Shown here in pieces: positions 1 through 11,753 of a stretch of DNA of 64,000 bases. Below the pieces are notes generated by a model. That model had not been told where the DNA came from and searched no databases. It saw nothing but the letters and a program-made list of their open reading frames with translations. Position 1 is the first letter of the stretch. The number at the start of each line of letters is the position of its first letter. The stretch is from Plazaster borealis (lineage: Eukaryota > Echinodermata > Asteroidea > Forcipulatida > Labidiasteridae). Made by a program: the position numbers and the translations under genes. The stretch spans positions 19,488,135-19,552,134 of the forward strand of contig CM037462.1 in NCBI GenBank assembly GCA_021014325.1. The letters are read 5' to 3'.

Positions 1-781
1 GTGTACAGGGCCTTTAACTTGTTGGGCTGATATGTTAAGCAGAGTGGTAAATCTGAAGTCGAACTACGGTGTGTTTTACTAAATTTACTAAAAAGTTAGT
101 AGCCAAATGTTTATGAACGGGGGTGTAAACAACACAATGTCCGAATAACAATTTAGCAGATGGTATTATTCAAAATTCATTGAAATATCAGTTTCCTTGT
201 TAAACCCTGAAATCACATTATCAATTTTTTAAATTAAATATTCACCACTACCCCGTTGTTTATGAGATAAGTTCACAAATAGTGTAAATAGTTTATGATC
301 TGCATTCGGGAGTATGGGGGCACTCGTATTCCTTTATTTGTTATTCTCCTACTTTTTGGGTGATTTGCTGTTTGGATGTTTTATTTCATCCATTTGTTCT
401 TTAATGATAGTCCTTTTTAAGCACCTCCAACCAAGTCTTTTTTTGTTTTTGTTTTTGTTATCTTTGATGTTTTCTTTTATACTACATGTACGTGAGGGCC
501 CCAAATGATCAGCTGTGCTGGATGGGTTACCCTCGTTAAATATGGTTTAAATAAATAAAATAAATAAAATAAACCGCACTATATCCTTCATATTATTGGA
601 CCCATTACATATACACGCCATGTGCTTTCAACACAGCCCCTCTGATGCCCCTCCCAATAGGCAAAGCAAACATTCCACTCTCAAAAGTAATGTCCTGACT
701 TTGTATTTATTTTTGAAGTTATAGAAACAATACTTTATAAAATGGTATTGACCCGGAAACTCGTAAATTCAACGTCTGGGG
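1..781. other. AT-rich intergenic DNA
   Basis: No gene is recognisable. A short AAATA-type simple repeat lies near 550-572 and homopolymer A/T runs near 840-880. The 64-residue ORF at 314-508 is hydrophobic and low in complexity, with no family resemblance. Confidence 0.5.
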
Positions 782-784
782 TTA

Positions 785-1283
785 GGCCACATAAAAAAAA
801 ATTGTTGATCGTCCCCGCCCGACCCTACAAACCCCCCGACCCCATTTTTAAATTTTTTTTAATTTTTTTTTTAAAATCATAAAAACGGTATTTTTTATGA
901 TCTTTTCAGTCAAGTTTGGCTCCCAGATTTTTCAGCTGATATTTTTTCAAAATCCATAGGTCGGAAATAGATGATTGAAGAAAGATTATTCATGTTGGGA
1001 ACACAAGAAAAATTCTTCAAATATTTACTTACGCTGCGTTTTAGTTTTTTGAAAATGTTTACAGAAAAAGTCATCTAGGATTTGAAAGGGTTTAACAAAA
1101 CAATTAAAAACATCAAAATCACACAAACCCTTTGTTTTATAGTGATTATGATGATATCTTTATTCTTTATTTCATATTTTGCCATGTCAAAAAAACAAAA
1201 ACAAAAACAAAACAAAAAACCGCCCTCCCTCCCCCACTTCCCATAAAAAAGGACGATCAACAATTTCTTATTTTTATGTGGCC
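785..1283. mobile_element. PIF/Harbinger-like non-autonomous element, 499 bp
   Basis: The ends are inverted repeats of about 30 bp: GGCCACATAAAA at the left and TTTTATGTGGCC at the right, followed inward on both sides by a shared TTGTTGATCGTCC motif. The trinucleotide TTA flanks both ends (782-784 and 1284-1286). A 3-bp TWA duplication with a GG-starting terminus is typical of PIF/Harbinger. There is no transposase reading frame, so it would depend on a helper. A/C-rich low-complexity sequence fills 1190-1245. Confidence 0.55.
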
Positions 1284-1578
1284 TTATTAAAAGTGGAAAT
1301 GAAATATGGGCGAGTTGATGCGTTACCGTATCTCATATCGACACAAAGTATTGTTTTACAACATCATTGAAAACTTCACATATAGCTGAAATAAAATACA
1401 CACATAAATATTAGCAAACGGTGGAGAGACTATCATTGCTAAGAACTGACGTAAATTTATACCTCGTTTTTGAAAAACTCCATGATTACACATCCCCTAA
1501 ATTGCCTAAAAACATTCCCATAATTTGCAAACAAACTAACGATGCACATCAGACAAAAATAATATTGTGCATCTTTAA

Positions 1579-1929
1579 AGGCATCGTACACGTTTGGTAA
1601 TTGTCACAGACCAGTGTTCTCACTTGGTGTATCCCAACATATGCATAAAATAACAAGCCTGTGAAAATTTGGGCTCAATTGGTCATCGAAATTGCAAGAA
1701 AATGATGAAAGAAAAAACACCCTTGTTGTACAAATTTGTGTGCTTTCAGATTTCAAGTTTTTATTATTTTAGTGAGAAATTACCTCTTTCTCAAAAACTA
1801 CGTTACTTCAGAGGGAGTCGTTTCTCACAATGTTTTGTACTATCAACAGCTCTCTGTTGCTCGTTACCAAGTCAGTTTTTATGCTAAGTAATAGATATTT
1901 TGAGTAATTACCAAACGTGTACAGTGCCT
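1579..1929 (+). mobile_element. TTAA-flanked MITE, family A, subfamily 1 (copy A1)
   Basis: This is the first of ten clear copies of one family in the window. The termini are inverted (AGGCAYYGTACACGTTTGG at the left, CCAAACGTGTACAGTGCCT at the right) and both abut TTAA. Internally the family carries a conserved block that translates spuriously as MGSIGHRNCKKMMKEK and ends in a TTTTTATGCTAA segment. A1 has the subfamily-1 marks: TTTCTCACAATG in the middle and GTGCCT at the 3' end. No coding capacity; a non-autonomous piggyBac-type element is the likeliest class. Confidence 0.8.
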
Positions 1930-1933
1930 TTAA

Positions 1934-2526
1934 AACCAAGTACTAAGATCTTACACTTCGGAGATAAAGTACCGGTGTCTAAATAAAAGAACAACATGAA
2001 CAACAGTCGAAATGTATGTCAGAACCAGGAAATGGTTGCTAGACACACACGCAGAATAACAAGTCTACTTCCCTTGATAAGTGGTCCAACCTTTGTTTGT
2101 ATAAGAGTATGTGTATTATTAAAGAGATGATCCAACTTTAGTTTTCTGTCCGAATACAAAATAATTCTCAAATCGGTCTATAAATTGGAACCAAAAGCAG
2201 TCTTAAAGTAAATTTGTATGAAGATGACGGTATTAAAAGTTGAAGTTTATACCTCCACTGGGAACTTCAGACCTCTGTGTGAAGGATTATACCCGGAAGC
2301 TGTCCTCAAAGGAGCCACACCCACTTGAGAGTCACAGCGTTGTCCAATTTCATGCTGTGTTTGACTTGGATTCTTTAATAGGTCTATCTCGCTTATATTT
2401 GGCACTTTGGAGTGATCTTTACTACGGTACGGTATTTAACGTTTGTTCAAGTGCATGAACATGGTTTTTATATTTCAAGTTTTATACAACACTTAAAAAA
2501 CCTGGGTCACGATTAGCACAAATCCA
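1934..2526. other. Unique-looking intergenic DNA
   Basis: Nothing recognisable. The 72-residue ORF at 2240-2458 has no domain or signal that I can identify. Confidence 0.45.
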
Positions 2527-2702
2527 GGACCCAATTTAATAGAGCTGCTCAAGCAAAAAATTGTGCTTAGCAAATTTAAGCAGGGTACCAGTCGCAGACG
2601 GCACACAATGACATAGCATTTTGGCTGGTAACCATTATTCTGGTAAGCAAAATTATTTTTCGCCCGGCTACTTTGTGTGCTATAGCAGCCCAGTTGGACC
2701 CA
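2527..2702. mobile_element. GGGCCCAATTTCATAGAGCTG-type MITE, diverged copy
   Basis: The left end reads GGACCCAATTTAATAGAGCTG and the right end is its approximate reverse complement, ending CAGTTGGACCC. The interior holds the family's mirrored TGCTTAGC/GCTAAGCA blocks. This copy is more diverged than those near 32 kb and 38.6 kb. Confidence 0.6.
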
Positions 2703-3379
2703 GGACCAAAGATCCACTAAACTCGCCACATACTGTGACATATTTTACAACTCTTTATAAGTGATTCAAAGTCGGGGGGGGGGATCTGGAGGATATGTGG
2801 TTGTATAGAGTCCCTTTAACTGGGTTTAGGGTAAGCCATGCATGCAAAGCAACGATAACAATTAACTACACACCACAGACATGACAACCGGAAAAATCTC
2901 CCTTTATCGTGGAAAAAATTGTCGCAAATAAGCTCATCACTTTACAGAGTATCCGGTCAAATGGGCCAAGTCAGGCTGATCAAATTCAGTAACATAATAC
3001 ACAGGAACATGACCTACAGAGCACAGAGGGGTGTGATTTGGGCATTCAATGGATGTCACATCTGTGAACATAAAACAAGCCAAAGGACACATTCACAGCC
3101 TTTTCGGCACAGTAAATTCTGAACAGAATCTTTACATTCTAAACTTATTAATGTCAATTCTCCCGATCTCTGTACCCACTCCCCCAATAAATAACAAACA
3201 AACAAAAAGTAAAATAATAACAATCTAAAAAGAAAGAAAAAAAACCTCGCAGGTTAGAAGACTGTGATTATGTACTCCTTCAAAATCAGCTTAGGTGTAC
3301 CCTTAAAACTATAACTGTAAAGTTTGCTGTAAATATATATTCATCACTGAAATTTAACTTGATTAAAGAGCTCATAGTC
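2703..3379. other. Intergenic DNA with low-complexity patches
   Basis: Contains a G run near 2775-2784 and A-rich patches near 3185-3245. No coding or repeat family was recognised. Confidence 0.45.
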
Positions 3380-3383
3380 TTAA

Positions 3384-3732
3384 AGGCCCTGTACCGTTTA
3401 CTATTGGTAAGACCGAAAAACACAAATGTTCACAGATTCACACATAACTTACATGATTTAAAGTAAGTAATGGTAGAAAGGGTTCCTTAAAATATTTTTG
3501 CCAAAAATGCTATCGTTTCTGATGAGTAAAACAATAGTTTTTATCACGCGTGATAAAAACTCGATGTTTGAAAAAACAGAAAACACATAAGGTCTCTTTT
3601 CACTATTTTCTCGTGACCTCGATGACCAATAATTGAGCTCAAACTTTCACAGGTTTGTTTGTTCATGCATATGTTGAATCACACAAAATGTGGACACTGA
3701 TTTTGAGCTGTTTCCAAAAGTGTACAATACCT
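3384..3732 (+). mobile_element. TTAA-flanked MITE, family B (copy B1)
   Basis: Left end AGGCCCTGTACC, right end AAGTGTACAATACCT, both beside TTAA (3380-3383 and 3733-3736). Inside is the family-B block ACACAAATGTTCACAGATTC and, near 3545, a GCGTGATAAAAACT segment. B shares length, TTAA flanks and an ACAGGTTTGTTTGTTCATGC segment position with family A, so the two are probably distant relatives moved by the same kind of transposase. Confidence 0.8.
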
Positions 3733-3736
3733 TTAA

Positions 3737-5095
3737 AGTATCAACATTCTAGTTTCAAAGTTAGCAAAATGTTTGCATCAACAAATATGAACAAAAGAAT
3801 TTAAAAAACATTGTTCTCTTTCATATTCCTACATCGTTTTCATCGGATACGGATGTATTTCCAGAGTGAAGCATGTTCTTGCTTATAATAGGCTATATAG
3901 ACATAGTTCTTAATAGTGCATTTTACAATGTGACGTATCAATGCGCTTTATATACTGGTGCTTAAGAAATATTAAGAGATATTTTAAATACTTACCTGAT
4001 GTCTTTTAAGTCAGGCTGACAAAATTAACTTAAAATTGAATAACATATATCACTGACGGTGATCATTATCAAAATGAACCAAACAGGTTTCAACGAATGG
4101 GGAAACATTTCACGTGGAGTGACTTGTTTTAGTCTAATAAATTAGCAGCTACAAAGGACAATACTACGGTGAAAACTCATTGCAAAGTTGCTCAAAATGG
4201 AGGTTGGAGTGGGGATCATAGAAAGAACGTTAACACACTAAGACCCGTTTGTTAGTTGTCTTACAACTTTCCCATTCTTCATTTTCCCAGGTAGATCAGC
4301 GAAAAATAAACTTGCAGAGACTTGTCTCAATCCATTGGCCATCGTCAAAACAGAAATGAACCTTTTCCAATGTGTTAGATTGAAAAAGAAACGGAACTAG
4401 ACAACACTGTTATGTTACCCCCACATAAACAAATATAGGCGTCGTCGGACTGCCATAAAATGCTTTATGAGCGTACGGCATACGTTATACTTTTATCGTA
4501 CCACTAGCGGTTAAAAAAAAAGATATACCATTAAACTATTATAATGTATTCAACAATGTTAGATTGGTTGCTGGTATGGATTTTGTTTAACTTCAGATCT
4601 AGGATACCGGGGTTATGCAAATATATTCAAGTTATGTTTTGGATTCTGGATATTTATATTGAGAGGTTGTGTGGAGATAATCTATAGTGTTTGGTCATGG
4701 TGTAAACTAACAATGCTTTAGTATCTAGGAAACAAATTTTTTTTAGAGTCCATAAATTTGGATGTTGAACGCTATTCATGAATCAAACTAAGATAGTATG
4801 GGCCGCAACCGGATGAATTGACATTGGCTCTGGCTACGGCCGTTGACTGCCACTGTCACAGCCACTGGCGAAGCCATTAATTTGGACAATGAAACCAGGG
4901 TGTCCCCAATAAAACGTTTCCCTTCAAAAAATAATTCGACAAAATATTGAACAGGATTTCCAACAGACGCTCAATGGACTCAGACGACCTACCGGTACTT
5001 GTTATAACGGGACAGGTGCATTTCGATTTGAAGTTTGGGAAATTTCCTCATGGTTCCAAACCATTTTGCCACTGCCAACAGTAATATTGCCTCAT
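3737..5095. other. Intergenic DNA, nothing recognised
   Basis: No coding region, RNA gene or repeat copy was recognised in this 1.36-kb stretch. All ORFs are short and lack domain features. Confidence 0.45.
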
Positions 5096-5099
5096 TTAA

Positions 5100-5473
5100 A
5101 GGCACCGAACACGTTTGGTAATTGTCAAAGACCAGTGTTCTCATTTGGTGTATCCCAACATATGCATAAAATAACAAGCCTGTGAAAATTTGGGCTCAAT
5201 TGGTCATCGAAGTTGCAAGAAAATGATGAAAGAAAAAACACCCTTGTTGTACAAATTTGTGTGCTTTCAGATAGGAATAAAAACTTCTTGCAAGAAGTTT
5301 TTATTATTTTTAATAGTGAGAAATTACCTCTTTCTCAAAAACTACGTTACTTCAGAGGGAGTCGTTTCTCACAATGTTTTATACTATCAACAGCTCTCCG
5401 TTGCTCGTTACCAAGTAAGTTTTTATGCTAAGTAATAGATATTTTGAGTAATAACCAAACGTGTACAGTGCCT
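5100..5473 (+). mobile_element. TTAA MITE, family A, subfamily 1 (copy A2)
   Basis: TTAA flanks lie at 5096-5099 and 5474-5477, with ends AGGCACCGAACACGTTTGG and GTGTACAGTGCCT. It carries the central small palindrome CTTCTTGCAAGAAG. It forms a head-to-head inverted pair with A3, about 470 bp downstream. Confidence 0.8.
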
Positions 5474-5477
5474 TTAA

Positions 5478-5942
5478 AAGTGAAACATTTCAATGTTGCC
5501 TGAAATGAATGGGGAAGTGTTGAAGTCAATACAAAGGTATGACACGCCCTTCAGTGTACTGGATCTGGATATAGCATGACTTTTCTCATTAGCACTTTGT
5601 CTTTTTACTCTCGTGTAATCATAGCTCAGAAGAAAAACACAGTTTATGAATATCATGTGGACGGCAGAGTGACATGGCATTTACCCTGTATACATCTGTG
5701 CATAGAGGAGTTCTTCATACATGATCTGAAACATCCCAACACAAACCACCTGTTACGGTGGTTTGTAACCCCCGTGTCAAAAACATGCCAGGTCCGTCTA
5801 ACTCTAAGCATCACGATGGGGCACCAAGTAGAATAATCCCCGTACACTGTGGTCCATACTTTAGGGTTATTTCAAAAATGTAACTCTGTTTTTCGCGAGG
5901 ATGCACATGCATGTAAGCTCATAATAACTGGTGACCTTGCGT
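5478..5942. other. Spacer between inverted MITE copies A2 and A3, with small hairpin
   Basis: No gene. A 10-bp hairpin (ACAAACCACC with a short loop and GGTGGTTTGT) lies near 5741-5767. ORFs on both strands here (5576-5836 + and 5653-5847 -) overlap each other and match nothing I know. Confidence 0.4.
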
Positions 5943-5946
5943 TTAA

Positions 5947-6312
5947 AGGCACTGTACACGTTTGGTAATTACTCAAAATATATATTAGCACAAAAACTTA
6001 CTTGGTAACGAGCAACGGAGAGCTGTTGATAGTATAAAACATTGTGAGAAACGACTCCCTCTGAAGTAACGTAGTTTTTGAGAAAGAGGTAATTTCTCAC
6101 TAAAATAATAAAAGCTTCTTGCAAGAAGTTTTTAATCCTATCTGAAAGCACACAAATTTGTACAACAAGGGTGTTTTTTCTTTCATCATTTTCTTGCAAC
6201 TTCGATGACCAATTGAGCCCAAATTTTCACAGGCTTGTTATTTTATGCATATGTTGGGATACACCAAGTGAGAACACTGGTCTTTGACAATTACCAAACG
6301 TGTTCAGTTCCT
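5947..6312 (-). mobile_element. TTAA MITE, family A, subfamily 1 (copy A3)
   Basis: A reverse-oriented copy with TTAA at 5943-5946 and 6313-6316. Read on the minus strand it has the TTTCTCACAATG and GTGCCT marks of subfamily 1. Confidence 0.8.
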
Positions 6313-6316
6313 TTAA

Positions 6317-7590
6317 TGTCTAGTGTGCGGTGTCCCATGGCAGACAGACGGACCGACTGTATCGCTGTACGCAGGCTATAAATACTAATACTTACTACTA
6401 ATAAATGCCTTACCTTCGCATTTAATTCTGCTGTCATTCCGAACCCCCTCGGTCTGGAAGCCATGGTTATACCTGCGTAGTTAGTCCTAAACGGGATCTC
6501 TGTAATAGGATTTTATGTCTGGTACACCTCGCTATAGGCTAACACAACGAATGGAAATATTTGTGGTGTGTTCACTAACCACTTGATTCTCACTCGACAG
6601 CAGCGATACAAACATCCGACTGGTTTTGCATACGCACAATTCCACATGATGCCCCGCCCTTATAATGGAGGGCATAACCACCTGACTGAGTTGTTGCTGT
6701 AGTGAAGGTTAAAGGGAATTTTTTGTTACAACCTGCGGTTGAATGAACATAGTCAAGTATAACCATGTTTTCGGTAGGATTGGGCTCTGCGTGAGTTTAA
6801 AAAAAAGATGTAACAGCTGTGGAGGAAAAACAAGGTACTACAATTTTTTAATTTCCAATAGTTGATATAGTTCCCCATTGGCGTGATACTCCAGAGGGGG
6901 CGTTGCCAATATTTATCCGGATCCAGATCCAGTTCTTTTAAATACGCCTTTTGTATTTAAAAAAATTAAAAAACCATAATAAACGAACTACTTCTTAAAG
7001 ATGCATTGCCTGATTCTTTCAGACGATTTCGACATCAGACGGTGATGTTTCAAAACAAAGAAACAACTTTTATATACTCTATTATTTTAATGAAACTATA
7101 AGAAAGAAAGATGACGAACCCCCCCCCCAAAAAAAAAAAACAAAAAAAAAAAAACACACACACAAAAAACCCACCAAAAAAACCCACCAAAAAAACAACA
7201 ACACACGACTGATCTGCAAAGAAGTGCATCTCGCTCATCAAATAGATTTTGCAACCTGGGGCAGTTGTACGGAATATGCAGGTGTGATGTTTGTCAGACA
7301 GACACTACTGTCATATCCCCCCACGCTCCAAGGTGAAATAATGTGGACCCAGGGCAAGGCAATATGTGTCTTGTCTTTATGTTCCATCAATGGCAGGTAG
7401 AATTATTTTTACCAGCAGATACCTAATTAATTATCATCATTATCACCCTGATGTGATTAGAAAATGAAACTAATCTCACCACTCCTCAAAATAACCATTC
7501 CGGTATTCCGGGAGACTTATTCTATCTTTATCGGGAGGGAGTAGCTTGTAACTGTGGATCATTTTTGTTTGTTTGTTAGTTTTTTTTTTA
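6317..7590. other. Intergenic DNA with a C/A-rich low-complexity tract
   Basis: The tract at about 7120-7205 is C-run, A-run, (CA)n and CCACCAAAAA repeats. ORFs across it are translation artefacts. Nothing else was recognised. Confidence 0.5.
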
Positions 7591-8006
7591 TAGGGACTCC
7601 AAGGTCAAATTAAGTTTTGCGATAAACTCATTTTCAAATAGAGTCCTTATGAAAACGGGAAAAATGCAAGTCTCTATAACAACCTCACATTAAAATGGTG
7701 TCAAATGCCACTGTACCCTTTAAATGCAATTGTTGTCACTATCCAAAAACTTTCGATGACGTCACATTTCAAATAATGGTTTGTACATTTTTCTACAAAA
7801 CATTTTCAGTTCATTCCTGTATTTTGATGATATTCAATCAAACTAGCAATGAAATTAATTGGCGCAAAACAATTTCTCTTTGGAATGTACAGACCTGTTT
7901 GTTTTTTGCTGTCCGAGGTTCGAGACTTTTTATTTTTCCCCAATTTATGAGGACTCTATTGGTAAACAGGTGCATCACAAAACTGAATTTGACCCTGGAG
8001 CCCATA
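7591..8006. mobile_element. Inverted-repeat element with ~65-bp termini
   Basis: The left end (GGGACTCCAAGGTCAAATT, then AATAGAGTCCT) is matched in reverse at the right end (AGGACTCTATT ... AATTTGACCCTGGAGCCCAT). The arms are roughly 65 bp with small gaps. TA occurs at both edges, which would fit a TA duplication. The 123-residue ORF at 7695-8066 spans the interior and right arm and has no transposase motif, so I treat the unit as non-autonomous. Confidence 0.6.
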
Positions 8007-8561
8007 GAGAGCCGTGCATCTTATAGTGTAGTTTCCAACAAGCACATCACAGTTATAACCAATTAATTGTTAAAATGTCACACACTAATGTTTGCTTTTT
8101 ATTTTATTTTCGAATGAACTTCGTGTTATGGGTGCATTACATGTGGGTCAACAGGTACTTTTATTCTGGGGATGGGTGAAAATACATAATTTAGGGGGAT
8201 ATTTAATGTATCGAACCAGTCAAGTGTGTATTTGTTTCGCTTTCAAGGGTTCTGAGTGGGTGCCCTCCCCTCTCCACGCCACTGCAGGGTCAATTCTTAG
8301 TTTGATTTTGTCAGTTACAATACCAATACATACACACTTTGAATTAAAACATTTGATTTTATGGATTAAAATAATGCTAGAACTAGATTTAAACACTGAG
8401 TTTTGGACAAATAAATGTCAAGTATGATTTTTGAGGTGACACATAAGTATATCATATCCTAAATGCAGCTGTGACGTGTTTGCCGAACCTCGATGTTTGC
8501 GCTACTAAAGTTGATGCCGTTTGGTTGTCCAACAGAAATTGCTAGGGGGCGCTATCACATA
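8007..8561. other. Intergenic DNA with unassigned 111-residue ORF
   Basis: An ORF at 8092-8427 (+) has hydrophobic stretches but no recognisable family, cysteine pattern or splice context. It is more likely chance than a gene. Confidence 0.35.
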
Positions 8562-8569
8562 CAAGTGGT

Positions 8570-8770
8570 CAGAGCCGTATATTGAGAGAGTTGCGACAAC
8601 TTGCGATTAGAAGCCATTTTGTCTCCAAAAAATGCATTGGCGAATACAGGGTGCCAGACTAGTCTGCCCATTGGGTTGTGCTGCATTTTGGAACAAAATG
8701 GCGTCCAGCAACCACGTGACCGGAGAAAGCTGGTCCCTCCATGTCGCAACTCTCTCAATACACAGCTCTG
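8570..8770 (-). mobile_element. hAT-like MITE, 201 bp, copy 1
   Basis: Inverted ends CAGAGCYGTRTATTGAGAG (continuing as AGTTGCGAC) bound the element, and an exact 8-bp duplication CAAGTGGT flanks it (8562-8569 and 8771-8778). The opposite-orientation copy at 50626-50826 has the same length. An extra 18-bp repeat of the right end plus flank follows at 8779-8796. Class call rests on 8-bp duplication and CAG-starting ends. Confidence 0.85.
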
Positions 8771-9036
8771 CAAGTGGTCACAGCTCTGCAAGTGGTTGCG
8801 CTGCGTAATCTGAATGCCCTATACTTGTGAGGCCAATACTCAATAATTATTGGAATAAATTAATGTTAAGTGGATTTCTTTCGGTCTATTAATTTTAATG
8901 TATCATCATCATCTTTTAAATCTATTCTATCTTCATGAATTCCTAACAGCAGGTGCGACTGTTATTAAAATACAATGATAGGCCTACCTGATCTTTAGCT
9001 TTTTCAGGGAGCAACTAAACAGGTCCTTGACGTCTC

Positions 9037-9880
9037 CAGCGGCGTAACTAGGGTAAAATTTCAGGGGGGCACAAGGGGGTGCAAAGTTTTTTCTAGGGGG
9101 GCACTTCTGGCCAAGTTTCCGTTTGTCTTTTTCTGTAAAACAAGCCGATGCCCGTAAAAAAATAATAATAATAATATAAAAACAAAATTTAAAAAAAGAG
9201 TCTGCAAAAAATAATTAATTAAAAAAGTCTGCAAAAATATTTAATTAAAAAAGTCTGCATCGTAACTGTGACTTATTATCGTTAAATTATGACATTTATA
9301 ACATAACATAATATACACAGATGTAAATAGAGGACGCAATGGGTGGCATACGCCGTCTGAGCATTAAATATGCAGAAATAATATTGATACAAAGCTGTAA
9401 TATCATAGCGCAAAACGGTGCACCAAATGGCTTGAATTGGGCATTCTTTTTTACAAAATTTCGAACTTCTGAGGGGGCACATCCTCCTCCCACTCCCCCC
9501 TGCGTCGCTAAGTGACGGGCGGCGCTAATGCGCCGACGTAGATTTTCTTTCATATTCGCCCCCCCCCCCCAACAAAGAAAATTAAAAATAAAATCCCGGT
9601 AACGGGCCTGAACAAGCCCCCTTTTCATCGCCTTTTTAATTACTATTTTTTATAAGATAATCTGGCGTGAGTGTAAAAAAAAACATTTTCTGCATGTAAA
9701 TGGAAAAATAGTTTTAAAAACATCGAAAGTATCTCATCAAAGCGTATAAAATTTTACTCTGGAAATCTCCAGTCACAAAAGTCCAGATTTCAAATGGGGG
9801 GCACCGGGGGGGGGGGGGCACGGACATAAATTGGGGGGGGGGCACGTGCCCCCGTGCCCCCCTTATAAGTTACACCACTG
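9037..9880. mobile_element. hAT-like non-autonomous element, 844 bp (copy F1)
   Basis: The ends are CAGCGGCGTAAC at the left and GTTACACCACTG at the right. An exact 8-bp duplication GACGTCTC flanks them (9029-9036 and 9881-9888). The subterminal regions are G-runs beside GGGGCACG-type motifs on both sides. There is no transposase ORF: the 110-residue minus ORF at 9296-9628 shows no hAT motif. A truncated reverse copy lies at 31306-31888 and a terminal scrap at 12049. Confidence 0.8.
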
Positions 9881-9888
9881 GACGTCTC

Positions 9889-11685
9889 CCTGGGCTTGGG
9901 TCATTGGTGACTAATTATTTAATTAAAAACTCTCCGATGGCCTACCGGTCTGCAGCCAGTAGACCGAAAACACATTTTTAAGTAATTACTCGTTCAGTTT
10001 GTTGCAAAAATAGGTGAAACCCTTTAAGTTCTATCCTCAGACAGGCCCGATCGACATAGTCTATGACCCTATAGGCGGTGTGACCCATGGACTCGGAATC
10101 TCCAGTTAGAAAAGACTTTCTACATAGGCTTGTGCACAAAAAATACTGCTGTTTTACAGTGTAAACACATACTAATTAACACACAAAAATCAATAATTAA
10201 TATTTGTAAACAAAAAAAAATTCTGACAGCAGCGGGGCGTCTCAGTAAGCTGTGAAGTTACCAATGAATAAATTCAGAGGCTATCAGTGGCTATAGGCTG
10301 ACAGGACTCAGGCAATACAGTGATTCTGAGCACGTAGCTGAAGTCATGGTGGGCAAATGTTCGAGGAAAGAACATTTTTCAAAACCAGGAATAGTAATTT
10401 ACTTTCATTAAATACGCGAGACAGTTCATTCATTATGATTGGTCGAGAGGAGATCGAAGCGAGGACCTGACAGGAATTGAAAATTTACAGACAAGTTTTC
10501 CAGATTTTCAACATTATTACGTATTCCAAAAGGGCATTTATGAATGGGAATAAAAGAGTAGTGACTCGGTTTTAACCGGTTGTAAGACCGAGTCACTACT
10601 CTTTTATTCCCTTAATAAAATAGGCCTACTTGATTACCGAAATTCAGTATTGAAATGGAGAATTAAATGTAAATTATTATAGATAGGACAACCTCTGTCA
10701 TTCGATGTAAAGTCTACTTCGCAATATTGTTGGCTTGAAACGTTTTAGAGTAATTATTCGCTTTTTGTCAATCGAATGCAAATTTGGTTTTGACTTAAAT
10801 GACGTCCTCTCCACGTGGTTGTTAATTATGCACGTTATAACTGGGTGTTGGTTGTCTTGATTAATAAACGTTTACGTTTAAAAATTATGATTTCGTTAGT
10901 CACAAAATACACGCTGCTAATTATGAAATTGGCAATAGGGACTGTCAATCCGGATCTAACTTGTTGAAAATTTTATGATATTTTTCTTAAGGTTGAAGGA
11001 CACATCTTAACTGCAACATATGATTAAAATCACCCCTTGACGATAGGTCTACGTTGCAAACACCAATTGTAACATGCTGGAGCTACACTTCCCTTGCCTT
11101 CACTGGAAAGTCACCTCAACACTCAAGGGAGTAACAATTAACGAAACATCTCCAACCCGAAAGCATAATCCTTGCCCTATGGTGAAAGGGAGAGGGAGGC
11201 AGAGGTAGGTAGGCTAGCTAACACAATTGTTTTATTATAAACGTTTCTGGGTGTAGCCCAATTATTATTTATATTTCAATAAAAATGATGATAGGCCTAC
11301 ATGCAACAAATCAATAATTATCATTTCATTATTTGTTGTTTACTGTTTACACGGTCTTTTCGGGCGTGGCAACCTTGTAGACAGAACTGAGGAAAATAAT
11401 TCACATCGTCAATAGAGGGCGCTATGATTAATAGAAATTCCATGAGAACTTGCCAACCACAAGGCCCCAAAACAGGCCACTCAAAAGCACTTTATAGCTA
11501 GGGATAATCTTATAAACTTGTATCGAATAAATTTTGTGCGAATTGCACCAAAGTTTATGAAAATAGTATTGTCAAGATCCTGTACAAACGAACAACTAAA
11601 AACTTCACAGCCTCGAAGTGAGGAGGTTATGTTCGGAGGTAGATCAACTGGTGGTCTCGCAATATCTCACCGTACATACAACGAG
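9889..11685. other. Intergenic DNA containing a perfect hairpin
   Basis: No coding region was recognised in this 1.8 kb. The only clear structure is the 25-bp perfect stem at 10546-10611, listed separately. Confidence 0.45.
10546..10611. repeat. Perfect 25-bp inverted repeat (hairpin), 16-nt loop
   Basis: The arm at 10546-10570 starts GGGAATAAAAGAGTAGTG and is matched without mismatch by the arm at 10587-10611. The loop includes ACCGGT. The transcript would fold into a 66-nt hairpin. It could be a tiny palindromic MITE or a small-RNA precursor; sequence alone cannot separate these. Confidence 0.7.
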
Positions 11686-11753
11686 AAGCAAGATCAACAC
11701 ATTGTCTGTGATTCCATAGAAGCAAGATCAACACATTGTCTGTGATTCCATGC
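11686..11753. repeat. Two-copy 34-bp tandem duplication
   Basis: The unit beginning GAAGCAAGATCAACACATTG and ending TGTGATTCCAT is present twice head to tail with essentially no divergence, so it looks recent. Confidence 0.75.

Noticed and set aside
1669..5435. Repeated ORFs starting MGSIGHRSCKKMMKEK, as if a small gene family
   Set aside because: They are the same stretch of the family A MITE read in one frame. They recur at every copy and shift frame with each indel.
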